The translations under genes were made by a program, and so were the position numbers. 64,000 nucleotides of DNA, taken from Pollenia angustigena (Eukaryota; Arthropoda; Insecta; Diptera; Polleniidae). Shown here in pieces: positions 11,260-23,299 of the stretch; positions within the stretch are counted from its first letter, which is position 1, and the number at the start of each line of letters is the position of its first letter. The notes under the pieces are model-generated. The model had not been told where the DNA came from and searched no databases. It worked only from the letters and a program-made list of their open reading frames with translations. The stretch covers positions 262,154,339 through 262,218,338 of the forward strand of contig OV884057.1 in NCBI GenBank assembly GCA_930367215.1, read 5' to 3'.

Positions 11260-11963
11260 GAAAGATGATTTTGCTGAAGGGGTACTTTTGAGGATCACGT
11301 AGTGGTTGTGGTTTAAACCCAAATTCGCTGGAAGGAATACCCTAAAAATGCCAATAAAGGGTTGGGTTTTCACCACTTTAGTGAGATAATCTTGCTGGAT
11401 TATGGACTCAAATTGTCACTCAAGGGGGGATGAGATAATATCCACCATATGAATTGGCCGACACGACAGATGCTTATTTAAATCTTTTTCACATCTCACA
11501 GTGGTCCCAATGACAAATTTGGAGCGAAAAAATAGATTAAAAAATTTAGTTGATTTTCTAATGACCGCACCCCACCTTGCACAACAGTATATATTTTTTT
11601 GGAATATCTGCAATATTATCACTGCTCCATTGATTTAAACATCAGTAATTGCTAAGTTTTATTTTAAATAACAGATTAGTTGATAATTGTATGTGGTTTC
11701 GAGAGCTAATAAAATTAAGTGAAAACGTTTTCTGTAAGATTTGTTGGTTTTATTTATTCAATAGATTTCTACAATATATTTTTTAAATTTAAAATGTTTC
11801 GCTGATATTGCATTCCGTTTAGAAAAACATGGATGCAAATAACCTGTATAAGTGATTTGTTCGCTGATTTTTTTTCTACCACTTATTCAAATGCTACCTA
11901 TGATAATTATCCGTTTCCGATAGCAGAAAATCCAGCTATATCAATTTCGTTTTTTGATACGCA
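11260..11963. other. Non-coding, likely remnant of the interrupted repeat
   Basis: This follows the hAT element and may continue the host repeat of the minus-strand hammerhead copy. The word CACAGTGGTCCCAATGACAA at 11498-11517 recurs inverted near 17105-17126. No gene is recognised. Confidence 0.4.
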
Positions 11964-13416
11964 AATGGTCTAAAAAAGCTAAAATTCTCTTACAAATATG
12001 GTCCTGATAAGATCCCGAGTAATCTTTTGATTATGTGTGCTGAAGCCTTATCTATCCCTTTAACAATATTGTTCAATACGTCAATTAAATTTGGGTATTT
12101 TCCGAAAATTTGGAAGGAATCTTTTATTGTTCCTTTGTTCAAGTCTGGCACCAGATCTGATATTGAAAATTACCGTGGTATTGCAAAACTTAGTACCATA
12201 CCTAAATTTTTTGAAAAATTAATAACGGAAAATTTATATTACCAAATCTCAAACGAAATATCTCCATATCAACACGGATTTAAAAAAGGTTCCTCTACCA
12301 CTACAAACCTTCATCAGCTCACAATTGCTATCAATCGTGGTTTTTTCGCAAGGAATCAAACAGATGTTATCTACACCGATTTCAGCAAAGCAAAGTCAGT
12401 CATGCTCTTTTGGTTAAGAAGCTTCAAATAATGGGATTTACAGATCTTACTTTAAAGTGGATTTACTCTTATTTATCGAATAGGGTCCAAACTGTCCTTT
12501 TTAATAAAAAGTTTTCTAGAAAAATAAATGTGCCGTCAGGAGTACCCCAAGGCAGCCACCTTGGACCTTTATTATTCTTGCTTTTTATAAACGATTTACC
12601 TGGAGTGATAAAGTTTTCAAATGTTCTGATGTATGTTAAGATATTTTTAACTTACAACCATGTGTTAGATCACCAACGTCTACAAGATGATCTAAGTTGT
12701 TTTTTTGAATGGTGTTAAGCAAACTTAATGGAGCTTAATTTAAAGAAGTGTAAACTAATCTGTTTTTCAAGAAATAATCCAGCTATAGTATATTACTTCC
12801 TAGGTGGTATTCAAGTTGATGCAGTTGAACATTTCCTTGATCTTGGAATACTACTTGACCCTAAACTTAGCTTTAATTCGCATATTACGTTTATGATAAA
12901 TAAAGCTAGAGGAACACTTGGATACATAAAACGCTGGACAAGAGAGTTCGATGATCCGTATATAACAAAAACCTTATATATGGCACTTGTAAGGCCGATT
13001 CTTGAATATGGATCGATTATATGGGACCCCATTTACCAAACTTATTCAAATTTAATTGAATCTGTACAGAAACAATTTCTTCTCTTCTGTCTTCGCGGAT
13101 TACACTTTAACCCACTCACCTTGCCCTCTTACACATCTCGACTGGCTCTGATAAAACTCCCTACTTTAAAAAGTCGTAGAACAATGCTGAATGTATCGTT
13201 TATTCTGAACATTATTAATGGTGATATCTGCTTTCATTTAATATTCCTCAACGACCATCTCGAAATTTCATACCATTATCCATTAAATTCTTAAGAGCTA
13301 ATTATGGTGATGCTGACCCTCTTAGAAGAATGTGTAGCACTTTCAATCAATTATATAGATTTATTGATTATGATCCCAAATCAATAAGTAGATTAATAAT
13401 TGCTTTTCTTAACTGA
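11964..13416 (+). pseudogene. Non-LTR retrotransposon reverse transcriptase, inactivated
   Basis: This is the RT domain of an insect LINE, probably in the CR1/Jockey group. Landmarks in order are GPDKIPSNLL (about 11999-12028), NYRGIAKLSTIPKFFEKL, GFKKGSSTTTNL, the motif-A region VIYTDFSKA, motif B SGVPQGSHLGPLLFLLFINDLP (12534-12600) and the thumb (LDLGILLDPKLSFNSHI, YGSIIWDP). It is broken several ways. A frameshift lies near 12390 after DFSKA. The catalytic motif-C Asp pair is lost by a short in-frame deletion (the sequence reads LMYVKIF near 12630). There is an in-frame TAA at 12716-12718. A frameshift near 13240 moves the C-terminal end (FIPLSIKFLRANYGDADPLR) to another frame, ending with TGA at 13414-13416. 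The 5' half, including any endonuclease, is missing. The element cannot encode an active enzyme. Confidence 0.85.
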
Positions 13417-13540
13417 TGATAAAATTTGTGTAATGTAATCAAATGTTAGTTATAGTCTATTTTATTTAAGTGTAATTTTAAATGTTTAAAATGTCTGTTA
13501 GGATTAATCCATAGACAATAAATAAAATAAATAAAAATTA
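13417..13540 (+). mobile_element. 3' tail of the dead LINE
   Basis: A short 3' UTR ends in AATAAATAAAATAAATAAA at 13520-13538. A simple A-rich 3' repeat like this is usual for LINE insertions. The region to 13875 beyond it is AT-rich and shows no gene. Confidence 0.6.
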
Positions 13541-13875
13541 AAATGTATTAATTAATTGTGGAATTTAATATGTATTGTAAATTGTAATAGACTCTTAAAT
13601 GTGTCTTTCGCCAGCTGTCGCTGCTATTTTTGCGTTATTATCATCTTAAACATGTGCATTGTTAAATGTTAAAGCAATTAGCCGCCTATTTTTGCCTAAA
13701 CCCTTTCTATTGTATCTTTAGGTTGCAATGTCTATCACTAAAAGGAATTTGTTCAATGTTTGGCACTCTGAAAAAGACCAGAAGAAATAAAAATAACGCT
13801 GTCATACATTACATTTTCATGAAAAGTGGTATATAAAATGATGAAGCTAATGACCATAAGCATGAAGTAAAGTAA

Positions 13876-15676
13876 AACTACGTGACAATTTTTTGACCAA
13901 ATGAATTTGACACCTAGTCTTTGTGTAAAATTTTCCGCTGAATCCGAATATGAAGTCAGAATTGTCAAAAGTAGAACAGTTTTTGAGATATTCCAAAATA
14001 ACCGTTATTTGTGTTTTTAAAAAAGATGCTGTGACTGAAATGCAAATATCCAAAAAATAAAATTTTAGCCTATTTCAATACGAACATTTTGTGCATAATA
14101 GGATCCAGATCGGTGCAAAAATGACAAAGTTACAGAAGATTATTTGAATTAACCCACAACAAATAAATATACACAGAAAAAATTATTGCCGAATTATTTT
14201 CAAACAAACGCTTGTTTGAAAATTTTTTTTAATTTCTACAAATTTTTTTACTGATTCAATAAAAATTTTTGTTTGATTTTTATTTAACCAACAAAAATGT
14301 TGACAACCATTCAAAAATATAATACACGCGTGAAACCAATCAAGTTTTCATAATTTTGTATTAAATATTTAACGCTTTTTAATGTTGTCGTCTTTTTGCA
14401 TTTTCTTATTTGATCGTAAGCAACACTTCCTAATGTGAAATATAAGAACTACAACAAAAAACACATACAGTCTATTTTTGGACACTTTAAAAAAGTACAA
14501 CAGTAAGAAAGATGAAGAGGTTTGAAGTAAAAAAAAAAAAAGTAACAGGTAAAAAAACGTTTCACTCTTTTTAAACAACAGAAACAACAACAACATTATT
14601 AGAAACAAAATAAATTTTTGGTTGGTTTCAAAGTTGGTTAAAAAAAACCAAAATCCCGTATTCAATTTTTTCAAACTGTTTGCTTAAATACATCAAATAC
14701 AAAAATAGAATGATGACGAAAAACATATCGAGTCGGTCTGTCGCCGTTTTTCATTAGCAAAGGAAAGGATACAGCAACAGTGAGTGATGACGAAAAACAT
14801 TGTGTGTATAAAAAAAGAACTTTGTTCAAAAATTATTCCAACAAAAAAATGTGTCTCAAAGCCAGCCGGCCGCTCTGCTCTCTCTGCCATCATCTTCTAA
14901 TACAGTGCCTGCTTGTGTGCGCATCATTGCTTGTGCAAAAACCTGTTTTTTTTTGATTTTGAAATTTAGTATATGAATTTCAGTAAACTTTTTGTTTGAT
15001 TCAGTTAAATTATTTGTTTGAAAAAATCAGTGTTTTTTTCAATAAACAAAATGCAAATAAATTGTTTGAATATGCGAATTTGTTTATAGGACCGATTTCA
15101 GACAAAAAATTGTTTGATTCTACAAATTTTTTGTTTGAATTGGAAAAATAATTTTTTCTGTGTACAAAGCTAAATTTTTATTAACAAAAATTGCTTGAAA
15201 TTATTGAATTTCTATGTGTGTTAATTTACTTAATCTTTTGTAGCTTTGTCATTTTTTTTCCAATCTATGTCTAGTTGGGCTTAAAGTGTTCATATTAAAA
15301 TAGTCTAATGTCGCATGCAATAAAACATTAGGATTTTTAAATCATTGGTTTAAAAAAAATAACTTGAAAAGAGCAAAATTGAACAAAATCATAAAATTTT
15401 CAATGAAGCTTGGACTTTTGTCCCCTGTAACTCTGTCATTTCTTGACTAATCTTCACAAGCAATCCATGGTTATTTTAGAAATTTTTGAAGATATTTGCA
15501 TTTCAGTCACATCATCTTTTTTAAAAACACAAATAACGGTTATTTTGGAATATCTCAAAAACTGTTCTACTTTTGACAATTCTGACTTCATATTCGGATT
15601 CAGCGGACAATTTTACATAAAGATTAACTGTCAGATTCATTTGGTCACGACTTTGTTGAAATTTTGTCACGTAGTG
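13876..15676. mobile_element. TAA-flanked element with long TIRs, Harbinger-like
   Basis: The left arm from ACTACGTGACAA (13877) to about 14060 recurs inverted at about 15465-15676, ending TTGTCACGTAGTG. TAA is present outside both ends (13873-13875 and 15677-15679). The arms contain a conserved 'aaaacacaaataacggttat' block. The interior is occupied by the 991-bp CACAG element (14172-15162), so this element predates it. No transposase is visible. Confidence 0.7.
14172..15162. mobile_element. CACAG-terminal TIR element, copy 2 (empty site reference)
   Basis: Inverted termini CACAGAAAAAATTATT are flanked by TA at 14170-14171 and 15163-15164. It is the inverted, nearly identical partner of 2572-4488 but lacks the S1P-bearing insert, so it serves as the pre-insertion reference. 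The region matching the other copy includes a 'gatatgtttttcgtcatcat' core (on the minus strand) that also occurs in several other elements of the window. Confidence 0.8.
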
Positions 15677-15718
15677 TAATCAGCCCAACATTTTCTTAGC
15701 AAACTATCGAAGAAGTTG

Positions 15719-16156
15719 ATGCATGCACACAGAACAAATGATGTTTTCGAGTCAATCTTTAAAATAAATTGGATGAATCTTTTCTCTTTCCCAGTAAAGC
15801 CTCTACAAGTTTTTCGTAGAAGACTCGGAGGAAGGACCATCAAGACCCAGACGACCATCCAAATCGTTTTTAGAAGGAGGGAAATATCAAAGCAGTTGAA
15901 AATTAAGTCTCTTGTGAACACTTGTTCCCCAGAAGAGTTAAAATTTGCTGCTGCAAGTAGGCGTCATAAAGCAGCCAACAGAGTTGCTGCAGACGTTGTA
16001 AGAACCATAGCTGTTTCTCCAGAAAGGGCACTAAAAAAATGGTTAAATACTCCATATACAGAAATAATACCTTAAAGCAGTGACGAAGCGCGCGTGCAGG
16101 CGCCAAAAAAACGTAATGCTGACATATATCCAACTGATCTGTTGATAAATAACTGA
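15719..16156 (+). pseudogene. Unassigned ORF with one in-frame stop, upstream of a hammerhead ribozyme
   Basis: From ATG at 15719 the frame is open to TAA at 16073-16075, then continues open for 26 codons to TGA at 16154-16156. The composition looks coding: basic stretches (QVFRRRLGGRT, VFRRREISKQLKIKS) lead to an Ala/Arg-rich region (KFAAASRRHKAANRVAADVV) and an SSDEARVQAPKKRN tail beyond the stop. I recognise no domain; it is neither RT nor GIY-YIG. It starts just right of the TAA-flanked element, which may have removed its 5' part, and lies 300 nt upstream of the plus-strand hammerhead. It may be the C-terminal end of a retroelement ORF. Its function is unknown. Confidence 0.4.
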
Positions 16157-16439
16157 ATGTTGTTTTTAAGGTTATTTGAGACGCTGAGTTTTAGTTTTTA
16201 TGAATTTTGAAGAAACAAATTTTTGTTTTTAATTTTGTTTTTTCTTTTAATCCACTTACAACTACAATTCGAGTCGGAAAGAACCCGGCCAATTGTAGGG
16301 GGATGTAGAAAAGGATAGACTCACTGTTTATTGTTGGTGTTTTGTTTGAGCTTTGATATTGTTACAAGTAAGACTTAAGAGTGTTTATAACTCTTATTCG
16401 CTTTAGGGTTTTATTTGTTTAATATTTTTGGGTTTTCTA

Positions 16440-16635
16440 AAATCTTTGGAGAAGGTTTCCTGATGAGCTGATCTAAGCAACCGGCGAAATGCGCATAGAA
16501 GCTAGTTTTCCCTCAACAATAAATTTCAGTGTATTTATCAAATATGAAAAGCTGGGAATTTAGCACGTCATACGCAAATCGTTTTGATAATAAACTTTGT
16601 ATTCCGGAAAATAACTTTGATAAAATTTTTTTTTA
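16440..16635 (+). repeat. Hammerhead-bearing repeat, plus-strand copy
   Basis: This is the inverted partner of 9355-9591. The ribozyme is followed by 'ccctcaacaataaatttcag', 'gaatttagcacgtcat' and AATAAACTTTGTATTC, then a T/A-rich run at 16624-16660. Together with the ORF upstream it looks like the 3' end of a retroelement; the family is unassigned. Confidence 0.6.
16454..16503 (+). ncRNA. Hammerhead ribozyme, minimal stem III
   Basis: Stem I GGUUUC (16454-16459) pairs with GAAGCU (16498-16503), including G-U pairs. Core CUGAUGA lies at 16460-16466. Stem II GCUG (16467-16470) pairs with CGGC (16482-16485). GAAA lies at 16486-16489 and the palindromic AUGCGCAU stem III at 16489-16496. Cleavage is predicted after A16497 (AUA). 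Relative to the minus-strand copy, one outer stem II pair is lost (A-C mismatch), but the core is fully kept. Confidence 0.75.
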
Positions 16636-16640
16636 TTTAA

Positions 16641-18785
16641 ATTTTTATTTTTCTTTGAACTTCAACGATATCTCTGAAACTACTGGTTAAATTTTAAACC
16701 AACGTATGCACGGCTTTAAGATAATATTGCTGACGAATTTTGAATTTTTTTTGACACATGGAAATATATTTTCAAGTTAATCCAATTTATGTAGCGGAAG
16801 TGCCTTAATTTTGGCCATAACGGTATATTTTGAAAAGTCGAGCCGATAAAAAAAAACTAAGTGCAGATTTGGATTCAACCTTGTTTGAATAGGTTTGAGG
16901 TTTGGATACAACCTTGTTCCCTTGTATTATGAAATGATTTTGTAGGTTTTATGTCAGCTAACTTTATGTTGAAAGCGGCCACACCAACGCAATCGAATCC
17001 GTCAATTTTTGGCTTAAGATCGTGCGATACCAAGTCAATTGTTCGTACAAGTTTTTATCTTTATATGTACTTATAAAAAAGAGTTATGAGTTTGTTCGCT
17101 CTAAATTTGTCATTGGGACCACTGTGCATCTGTATGAATACCACATAGTGTTGTAGAACAGAGGATTCCATTGTTTTTAGCTTTGCAGACTCCTGGACAT
17201 ACAAGTTTTTTCCGCGAATATTACTGATTAACGAGGGCGTTGCAATCGGAATTTTTATTATATCCTGATAAAGAAAAAAGTCTGAAAAAAGTTTTTTATT
17301 ATAAACAGTGCTGATTAGTGTTAATATTGTATTAATAAACAATTCAAATATTTTTCTAATAGCAAAATAAAATTTTATGTTATTAATTTGCAATTAAAGG
17401 AAAACATTCTATTTTAAACCAAGTGGAGAATACATTAATTTAACTCCCTGACAACCAGGGCTACTCATTTCACACAAATAAAATAAGTGATCTACATAAA
17501 AAATACAATTTATATGTATGAAGACAACAAAAATTGCAACAGCAGCAACAAGTACAACAACAACAACATGACGAGAAAAAAAAGCAGTGCAATTAAAATA
17601 TTTTAAACAGAAGCCAACATCAAAATCACCACTATTTTTCAGTCCATAACACTCGAATAAGTACAAATCAGTACGAGCATGAGTGGAAACATCATGCACT
17701 CGTATTCAGATGCAGTCAACGAGATGCAATCGTCAAGAATTATAAATTCATACCAAAGATAACAGCAACTGCAACAGAAATGTCTTTCTCAGACAACAAC
17801 AACTTGCTACTGCATCATAATTAGTTGCACATTAAAAATATAATTATCAGGTTGTGATAAATACGATATTGGGTATATATGACAATGAAAAAAAAAAATA
17901 AGAATAATAATAATAATGAGCTTTTGTAGCTGTCATAAAGTCATACGAAAACATGATCATAATCATCACTATCACCTCAAAATCCCCGTCTCTATCTAAG
18001 ATACTTTATCTAGTTGTCTATCTTTATTTCATACCACACTCGACTATGGCGATGATCATCATCATTCTTTAATTGGAATTCGCTCAGTACAATTCCAGAA
18101 TTCTTAATGAAATGCGACATGTGCATGTTGTGCTGTGTTCAATTGCAGTTTTTGCTACTATTTTCCACATTTTGCTTTTTTTTGGAAAACAACTACTCAA
18201 TTCAATTTTCACGGAAGTTGGCAATTTTCTATAGTTAAATAAAAAAAAGAATTTAGAGCGTTTGTAACGTCAAGCACCCAACATAAGCTGAACCAACAAG
18301 CTAGAGAACATGTAGAAAACTTGTCGAACTTTTTATAATTATAGACCAGAGTGCAGCAAAAATGTAATGTAACAATAATCATGTAACACCTTGCTCTACA
18401 CTCTGTACGAGTGCAACTATGAAAACTATTCAAATTAGAGCACTTGTTTTTAGAAAAGAAAAATGCAAAAAACTAAAACACAGCAGTAGAGTTGTGTTCA
18501 TTAAAATAATTTTGCATTAAACTGCTCCCTCCTATTCATGTATTTCAAGCGAGCGACCAAATGGAAAATGTGAGGAAGTTTGGGTTGGTCAGCACGGATG
18601 GTGAAAACTCATTATTTTACAAGGTGATTACGATTGCATTGATGTGATGATTTGTTTTCAATATAGTTGTTATCGAAAGGAAATCAAAGTTTTTTTAAAA
18701 GACTAATTGAGTTTACCATCAAAAAAAAAAAGACCTCGCAGAAATTAAATGTCATTTGTGTAACGAGGATAACTTTACACATTAA
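16641..18785. other. Non-coding AT-rich sequence
   Basis: No gene is recognised. 17105-17126 carries the inverted copy of the 11498 word. 17520-17570 is CAA-rich. 17880-18080 has short ATA/ATC-rich runs. The texture resembles fly intronic or intergenic unique DNA. Confidence 0.5.
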
Positions 18786-19514
18786 CAGCCGTATTCATAA
18801 AAAGTTATTATTTTAAGCTTATATCTGTAATAACTATCAAACGCTTTTTGTCTAATAAACCTCCTATAAAAATTTGTATTCATAAACATATATAAACAGC
18901 TTTTTTACTATTAACTGTTTGTAGCGATTTTGTGTTAAAGTATGGCAACTTTTTTTATATTTTGCTGCCATTTTATTGCTAGTGATGCATGAAACTTGCA
19001 TTCGGTTCACATGATATTCTATATTTAATTTTATTTATAATATTTTTTTTTTATTGCAGAACTCAAAAATTATTCTTATCAAATAAAACTACATATTATT
19101 TTAGTTTCTGAACAAAATGTTGCCGAAAGGTATCATAAAAACTTTTGTTGGAACCTTTTTTAAATATACGATAAGAAAGTATTCGAATAAAAAGTTTGTT
19201 TACTTCTTATTAACATCACTATTGTTATGATTTGCTTATTTTATTTTTTTTTTTTAATATTTTTGACACTCGTAAAACTGCACTGAGTGGAGAAGCAGCT
19301 CGCGCTTTTTGTCATTACTTCTTAAGGGCAAACAGGTCGTTTTTGTTTGTTTGCTTTTGTTGCGTTTTGCGGTGTCACCCCGCATTGGTTAGTGTTTCGG
19401 CGTCGTATAACTGTACCGAGTTACAGTTTTTGCGGTATCTGCATTAACTATATGCAATCGTTTTTAACCTCAACTTGAGGTTTTGTCTGGTGGAGAACCA
19501 TTAATAACTCAATG

Positions 19515-20805
19515 CACGCAAAGAAAAAACATGGTTGTGGTAAACATATTCTAAGAGCAACATATTATGATAAGATTCATGATTGTAGTCACCATATTAA
19601 GATTATTATTGAATCATATTATGATTAAATATACTCGTAATATGACACCATAATATTTTTCCCTTAATCATATTATTATTCTGTTAATCATACTAAGTTA
19701 AGAAGTAATCAAATTATTGTCATGTTAATCATAATAAGTTAAGAAGCAATCGTGTTATTATCATGTTAATCATAATAAGCTAAGAAGTAATCATATTATC
19801 ATCAGGTTAATCATAATAAATTAAGAAGCAATCAAACTGTCAAAAAAAAAGTTAAAATAAATAAAAAATGTTTTGATCGATTTTTTATTTTGTGGCTTTT
19901 TATAATTTTTCTTTATGTAAATTAAATAGCGGAGTTCAATATAAGGATTGCAAAAGAGCAAATGCAAAATCTGTAGTTTTCATGGGCCACCGCGTATGTC
20001 CTTTCCGATTTTGAGATATTGCATAATTTTAAACGCTCTTTACATGTTTCTAAAAATGTTTGAAAAGAGATGGAATAATTCCGATTTTTTAACGTAATGA
20101 CAAAGTTTAAAAAGTGCAATACCTAGCCCATAGTTTGAACTAGAATGGTTTTTCGGCTCTCCTGATAAATTTGTTTTAAGACATACGCGGTTGCCCATGA
20201 AAACCACAGAAATATAGTATCACTTTTAGAAAATATAACGAAATCTATGTGTGTTTTGTTGTTGGATTTTACAAATAACGACGACATTTTGCATTTACAC
20301 TATTAAATCACTAATACTGAATGAACTCCGTTAATATTTTATTTTTTTTAGTTTCTTTAAACTTATTCTTTTATAGGAATTTATCTTTAAATAAATAAAC
20401 CGCTCACTTATAAAATAAACGACACAACTGATTCCAAATTATTTTAAAATGGCGCTAACATAATATTATTAGAGTAAAAATAGTATGATTGTATCTTAAA
20501 CATAATATGATAAATGTATAGAAAGTTATCATGTTATGGCTATTAGATATCATGATATAATTGTGAGTAATATAATATGTTTTGAAAGTTATCATAATTT
20601 AGTTGTTAGAAAAATAATTATTTTTCGATCAACAATACTCAAATTTATAATTGCGATCAACATATATACTTATGTTTACACTAACTATAATATTGTTGAT
20701 ATTTAATAAAAAATATCTATTATTTGTGTACGACAACAATATATTGTTACATTTAACATAGTGTTGTTGCCGTAACCATGCCCAACCATATTTTTTCTCT
20801 GCGTG
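19515..20805. mobile_element. Nested CACGCA-terminal TIR element
   Basis: Left CACGCAAAGAAAAAACATGG is inverted at the right as CCATATTTTTTCTCTGCGTG. TG lies outside both ends (19513-19514 and 20806-20807), the same dinucleotide as around the CACAG element at 2572. The interior is AT-rich with a 41-bp tandem array at about 19668-19835. No transposase is visible. Confidence 0.65.
19668..19835. repeat. 41-bp tandem repeat, four units
   Basis: The unit holds 'aatcatattattatc' then 'tgttaatcataataagttaa' then 'gaag'. It is repeated four times with few changes inside the nested element. Related 'atcatgttatta' words continue on both sides. Confidence 0.7.
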
Positions 20806-21452
20806 TGTGACTGGTGGAGAACCAAATATAACTCAGACGTTTTACTGGTGGAGTACCACGGAAATACCTCAGAAGATTACTGGTGGAGACCAATATACTT
20901 TGGAGCGGATTCTGGAAGCTCTCGGCTTCCTATACTTTGCGGTTGAGGCTCCTAAAATTTGTGTGATACCCTGGCAATATAACTATAATTAGTTCGCCAA
21001 AAAATTTTAGTTTAAGAAAGCCAAAAAAATAATTTGTTGTTTTTACAAAAACCCAACTACTTGCAATAATTTAATAAATAATTTCTGCATTTACCTCTGA
21101 ACATATTAATTTTAATCATATAAATATTTTTCTAATTAATTAACAATATAACTTTAAATTGGTTGTCTTAAATAAAAAAAAATTAAGTAAAATGTATTTA
21201 AAATGTCCATATTAATAAATAAAACATTCTTTTCATTATTTTTCAACATATTTCACAAAAATAATATCATTAAATGCAAACACTTATCAAAATGTCATTT
21301 TATTTTTGGGTTAATCCAACAATAAATTTTCTTACTTTATGAATGGTTTATTAAAGTTTTAATAGACTATTTTTCGTTTATGAATACAACTTTAGCAATT
21401 TTTGCTTAAGAACGGTTAATTGATCATATATTAATTTTTATGAATACGGCTA

Positions 21453-22241
21453 TAAATTCTTAACTTGCAATGGTACTATATTATGTCTTTAATTCCGGGA
21501 ACTCTTTTTTGAGAATAAGAAGACGTTATACAAGGAAGTAAAGAAATATCGACCTAAATGGCCACATAAACTATTCAAAAAATTAAATGCTAGTTTAAAA
21601 ATATCTGAAAAATCGGCAAAACATGTAAGTTTGTGAAAAATATTTAATAGAACAATAACATTTTATTAGTTTAAAGAAATATAAATTAAAAAAATATTTA
21701 GTGCTGTGGTGTTTTAAGAAAAATGTAACAAAGAAATAATTTTGGAACAAAATGTCTCTGTCGTAACCACAACACAAGTGGCTGAGGTTGACATTTGTCT
21801 GAAAAGTATAACGTTATCGCTTGATTGCATTGTCGATCGAATTGTCGCGCTTAAAATTAAGAGTGGGCGCAAATCAGCTGTTTGTCGTTGATAAAAAAGT
21901 TTTTATATGGGATCTACGGCGAGTTTTAGTCGTATTCAGTTAGATTTCGAAAGTACGCTATTCATGGGACCTTTGTTAAACAGTAGGACGATTATTACAA
22001 AGTTTTATGAATTAAGGCACTTTCAACTCAATTAGACTCAGTTTCAATTGAAGGGGTTTCATATTCGACCCATAGTAATTTTTGGACCAATCAAATTTCA
22101 CAAGACTGATTTCCATCAGTATTGGAAAATCTGAACTGAATCACATTTTATAACAATATGTATATGTAATTTGTTAGCATTGTAAAGCCTTTTAGAAAGG
22201 TCGGCTTATATGAGATATATGATGAATTATAAGCCGATTAT
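21453..22241. other. Non-coding; short perfect hairpin at its end
   Basis: No gene is visible. TCGGCTTATA at 22201-22210 is inverted at 22228-22237 (TATAAGCCGA), a 10-bp hairpin next to the following MITE. Confidence 0.45.
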
Positions 22242-22450
22242 CACAAAGAAAAAAATAAAAATAGATTTCTATCAAAAAATTTGTGATATTAATTAAAAAA
22301 TTAATTAAATTTGCACCAGTAGACAAATTAACAGTATCAATTAAACGTTTAATAAAATAGATTAAATGTTGATTACATTTTTAATTTAAACTGATTTTAT
22401 GTTTGATTAATGCTTTAATTAGTGAAACATTTTGGAGAATTTTTTCTGTG
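22242..22450. mobile_element. Probable CACA-terminal MITE (209 bp)
   Basis: It starts CACAAAGAAAAAAAT and ends AATTTTTTCTGTG, a diverged inverted pair similar to the CACAG family termini. The interior is AT-rich. No clear target duplication is visible, so the boundaries are tentative. Confidence 0.35.
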
Positions 22451-23299
22451 CATATAATTGCATGGTGTTGTTTCTTGCCATATAAAGCTAATTAAGGTCC
22501 GATCTTCACAAAATTTGGCAGTGTGATCTCTGGTCTCTTGGAACTATAGCACACTAAATTTAGCTACAATAGCAGTTCTTTTAAGGTAAGAGTATTTTAT
22601 TTCAATCGACACAATCTTCTTTGTCATTAGAGTGACGACACAACAAGCTTTAGCGCCAAAGAAAATAGCTGTTATCCTATATATGAAAGCAATGAGCTCC
22701 ATTTTTTGCATTCGACAAAACAGAACCTTCATTAAAGAATTGTTGTCTTAACTAACTGGATTTAAACAAAATATAATAAAAACAAGCTATTTCCTGTTTT
22801 TGATTGGTGGCTTAACCTTTTTTTACGACAGGGGCTCAAAAAAAATGGGATTGAAATTTGGATATATTTTGTAATTTATGTTCAGAACAAAGCCACGCAT
22901 TTCGACGACTTCATTATTCCAGATTCTACTCACGAAGGAAATGATGCCAAGCTGATTAAAAAAATAATTTAAATGCTTTTGCCGGGCATTATTTTGAACA
23001 TTAATTTTGATAAAATTTTTGGATATAGTTTTCAGATTTATCTCAATTTCCAGCAAAATTAAGTCAAATTTCAAAATTATTTTTCTCCAAAATTACCGGC
23101 TCATTTTTTTCGGAATTGTAGTGATTTGTAGTGTTTTATTTAAGTTGCAAAACAGAACAACTTAGGTGTAGTCCCCGTCAATAATCGGCCCAAAAATGAT
23201 TTCAGAATTATGACATTATATTCCACGCCTACTTTAAAAAGTAGCTCCGTTTACTACCAATGTCCCATGCTAATACTAAAGCTCTAATTGTTTTAATCA
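22451..23299. other. Non-coding AT-rich sequence
   Basis: Short open frames occur, but none has a recognisable motif or splice context. Nothing is called. Confidence 0.45.

Larger units (their letters stand above)
19486..20905. repeat. ctggtggag minisatellite, split by a nested element
   Basis: A 31-35 bp unit beginning CTGGTGGAG occurs once left of the nested element (19488) and three times right of it (20811, 20845, 20880). The unit lengths are not multiples of three, so the open frame at 20807-20992 is unlikely to be coding. Removing the nested element restores four adjacent units. Confidence 0.55.
18786..21452. mobile_element. TAA-flanked TIR element (2.67 kb), PIF/Harbinger-like, non-autonomous
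   Basis: The left end CAGCCGTATTCATAAAAA is inverted at the right end, ATGAATACGGCTA, and TAA lies outside both ends (18783-18785 and 21453-21455). Further short imperfect matches extend inward. The interior carries a minisatellite (19486-19514 and 20809-20900) and a complete second element at 19515-20805. Short open frames inside have no recognised domain. No DDE transposase is seen. Confidence 0.65.

Noticed and set aside
20807..20992. ORF with repeated TGGE/WWST peptide
   Set aside because: It lies in a minisatellite whose units are 31-35 bp, so the frame is not preserved between units.
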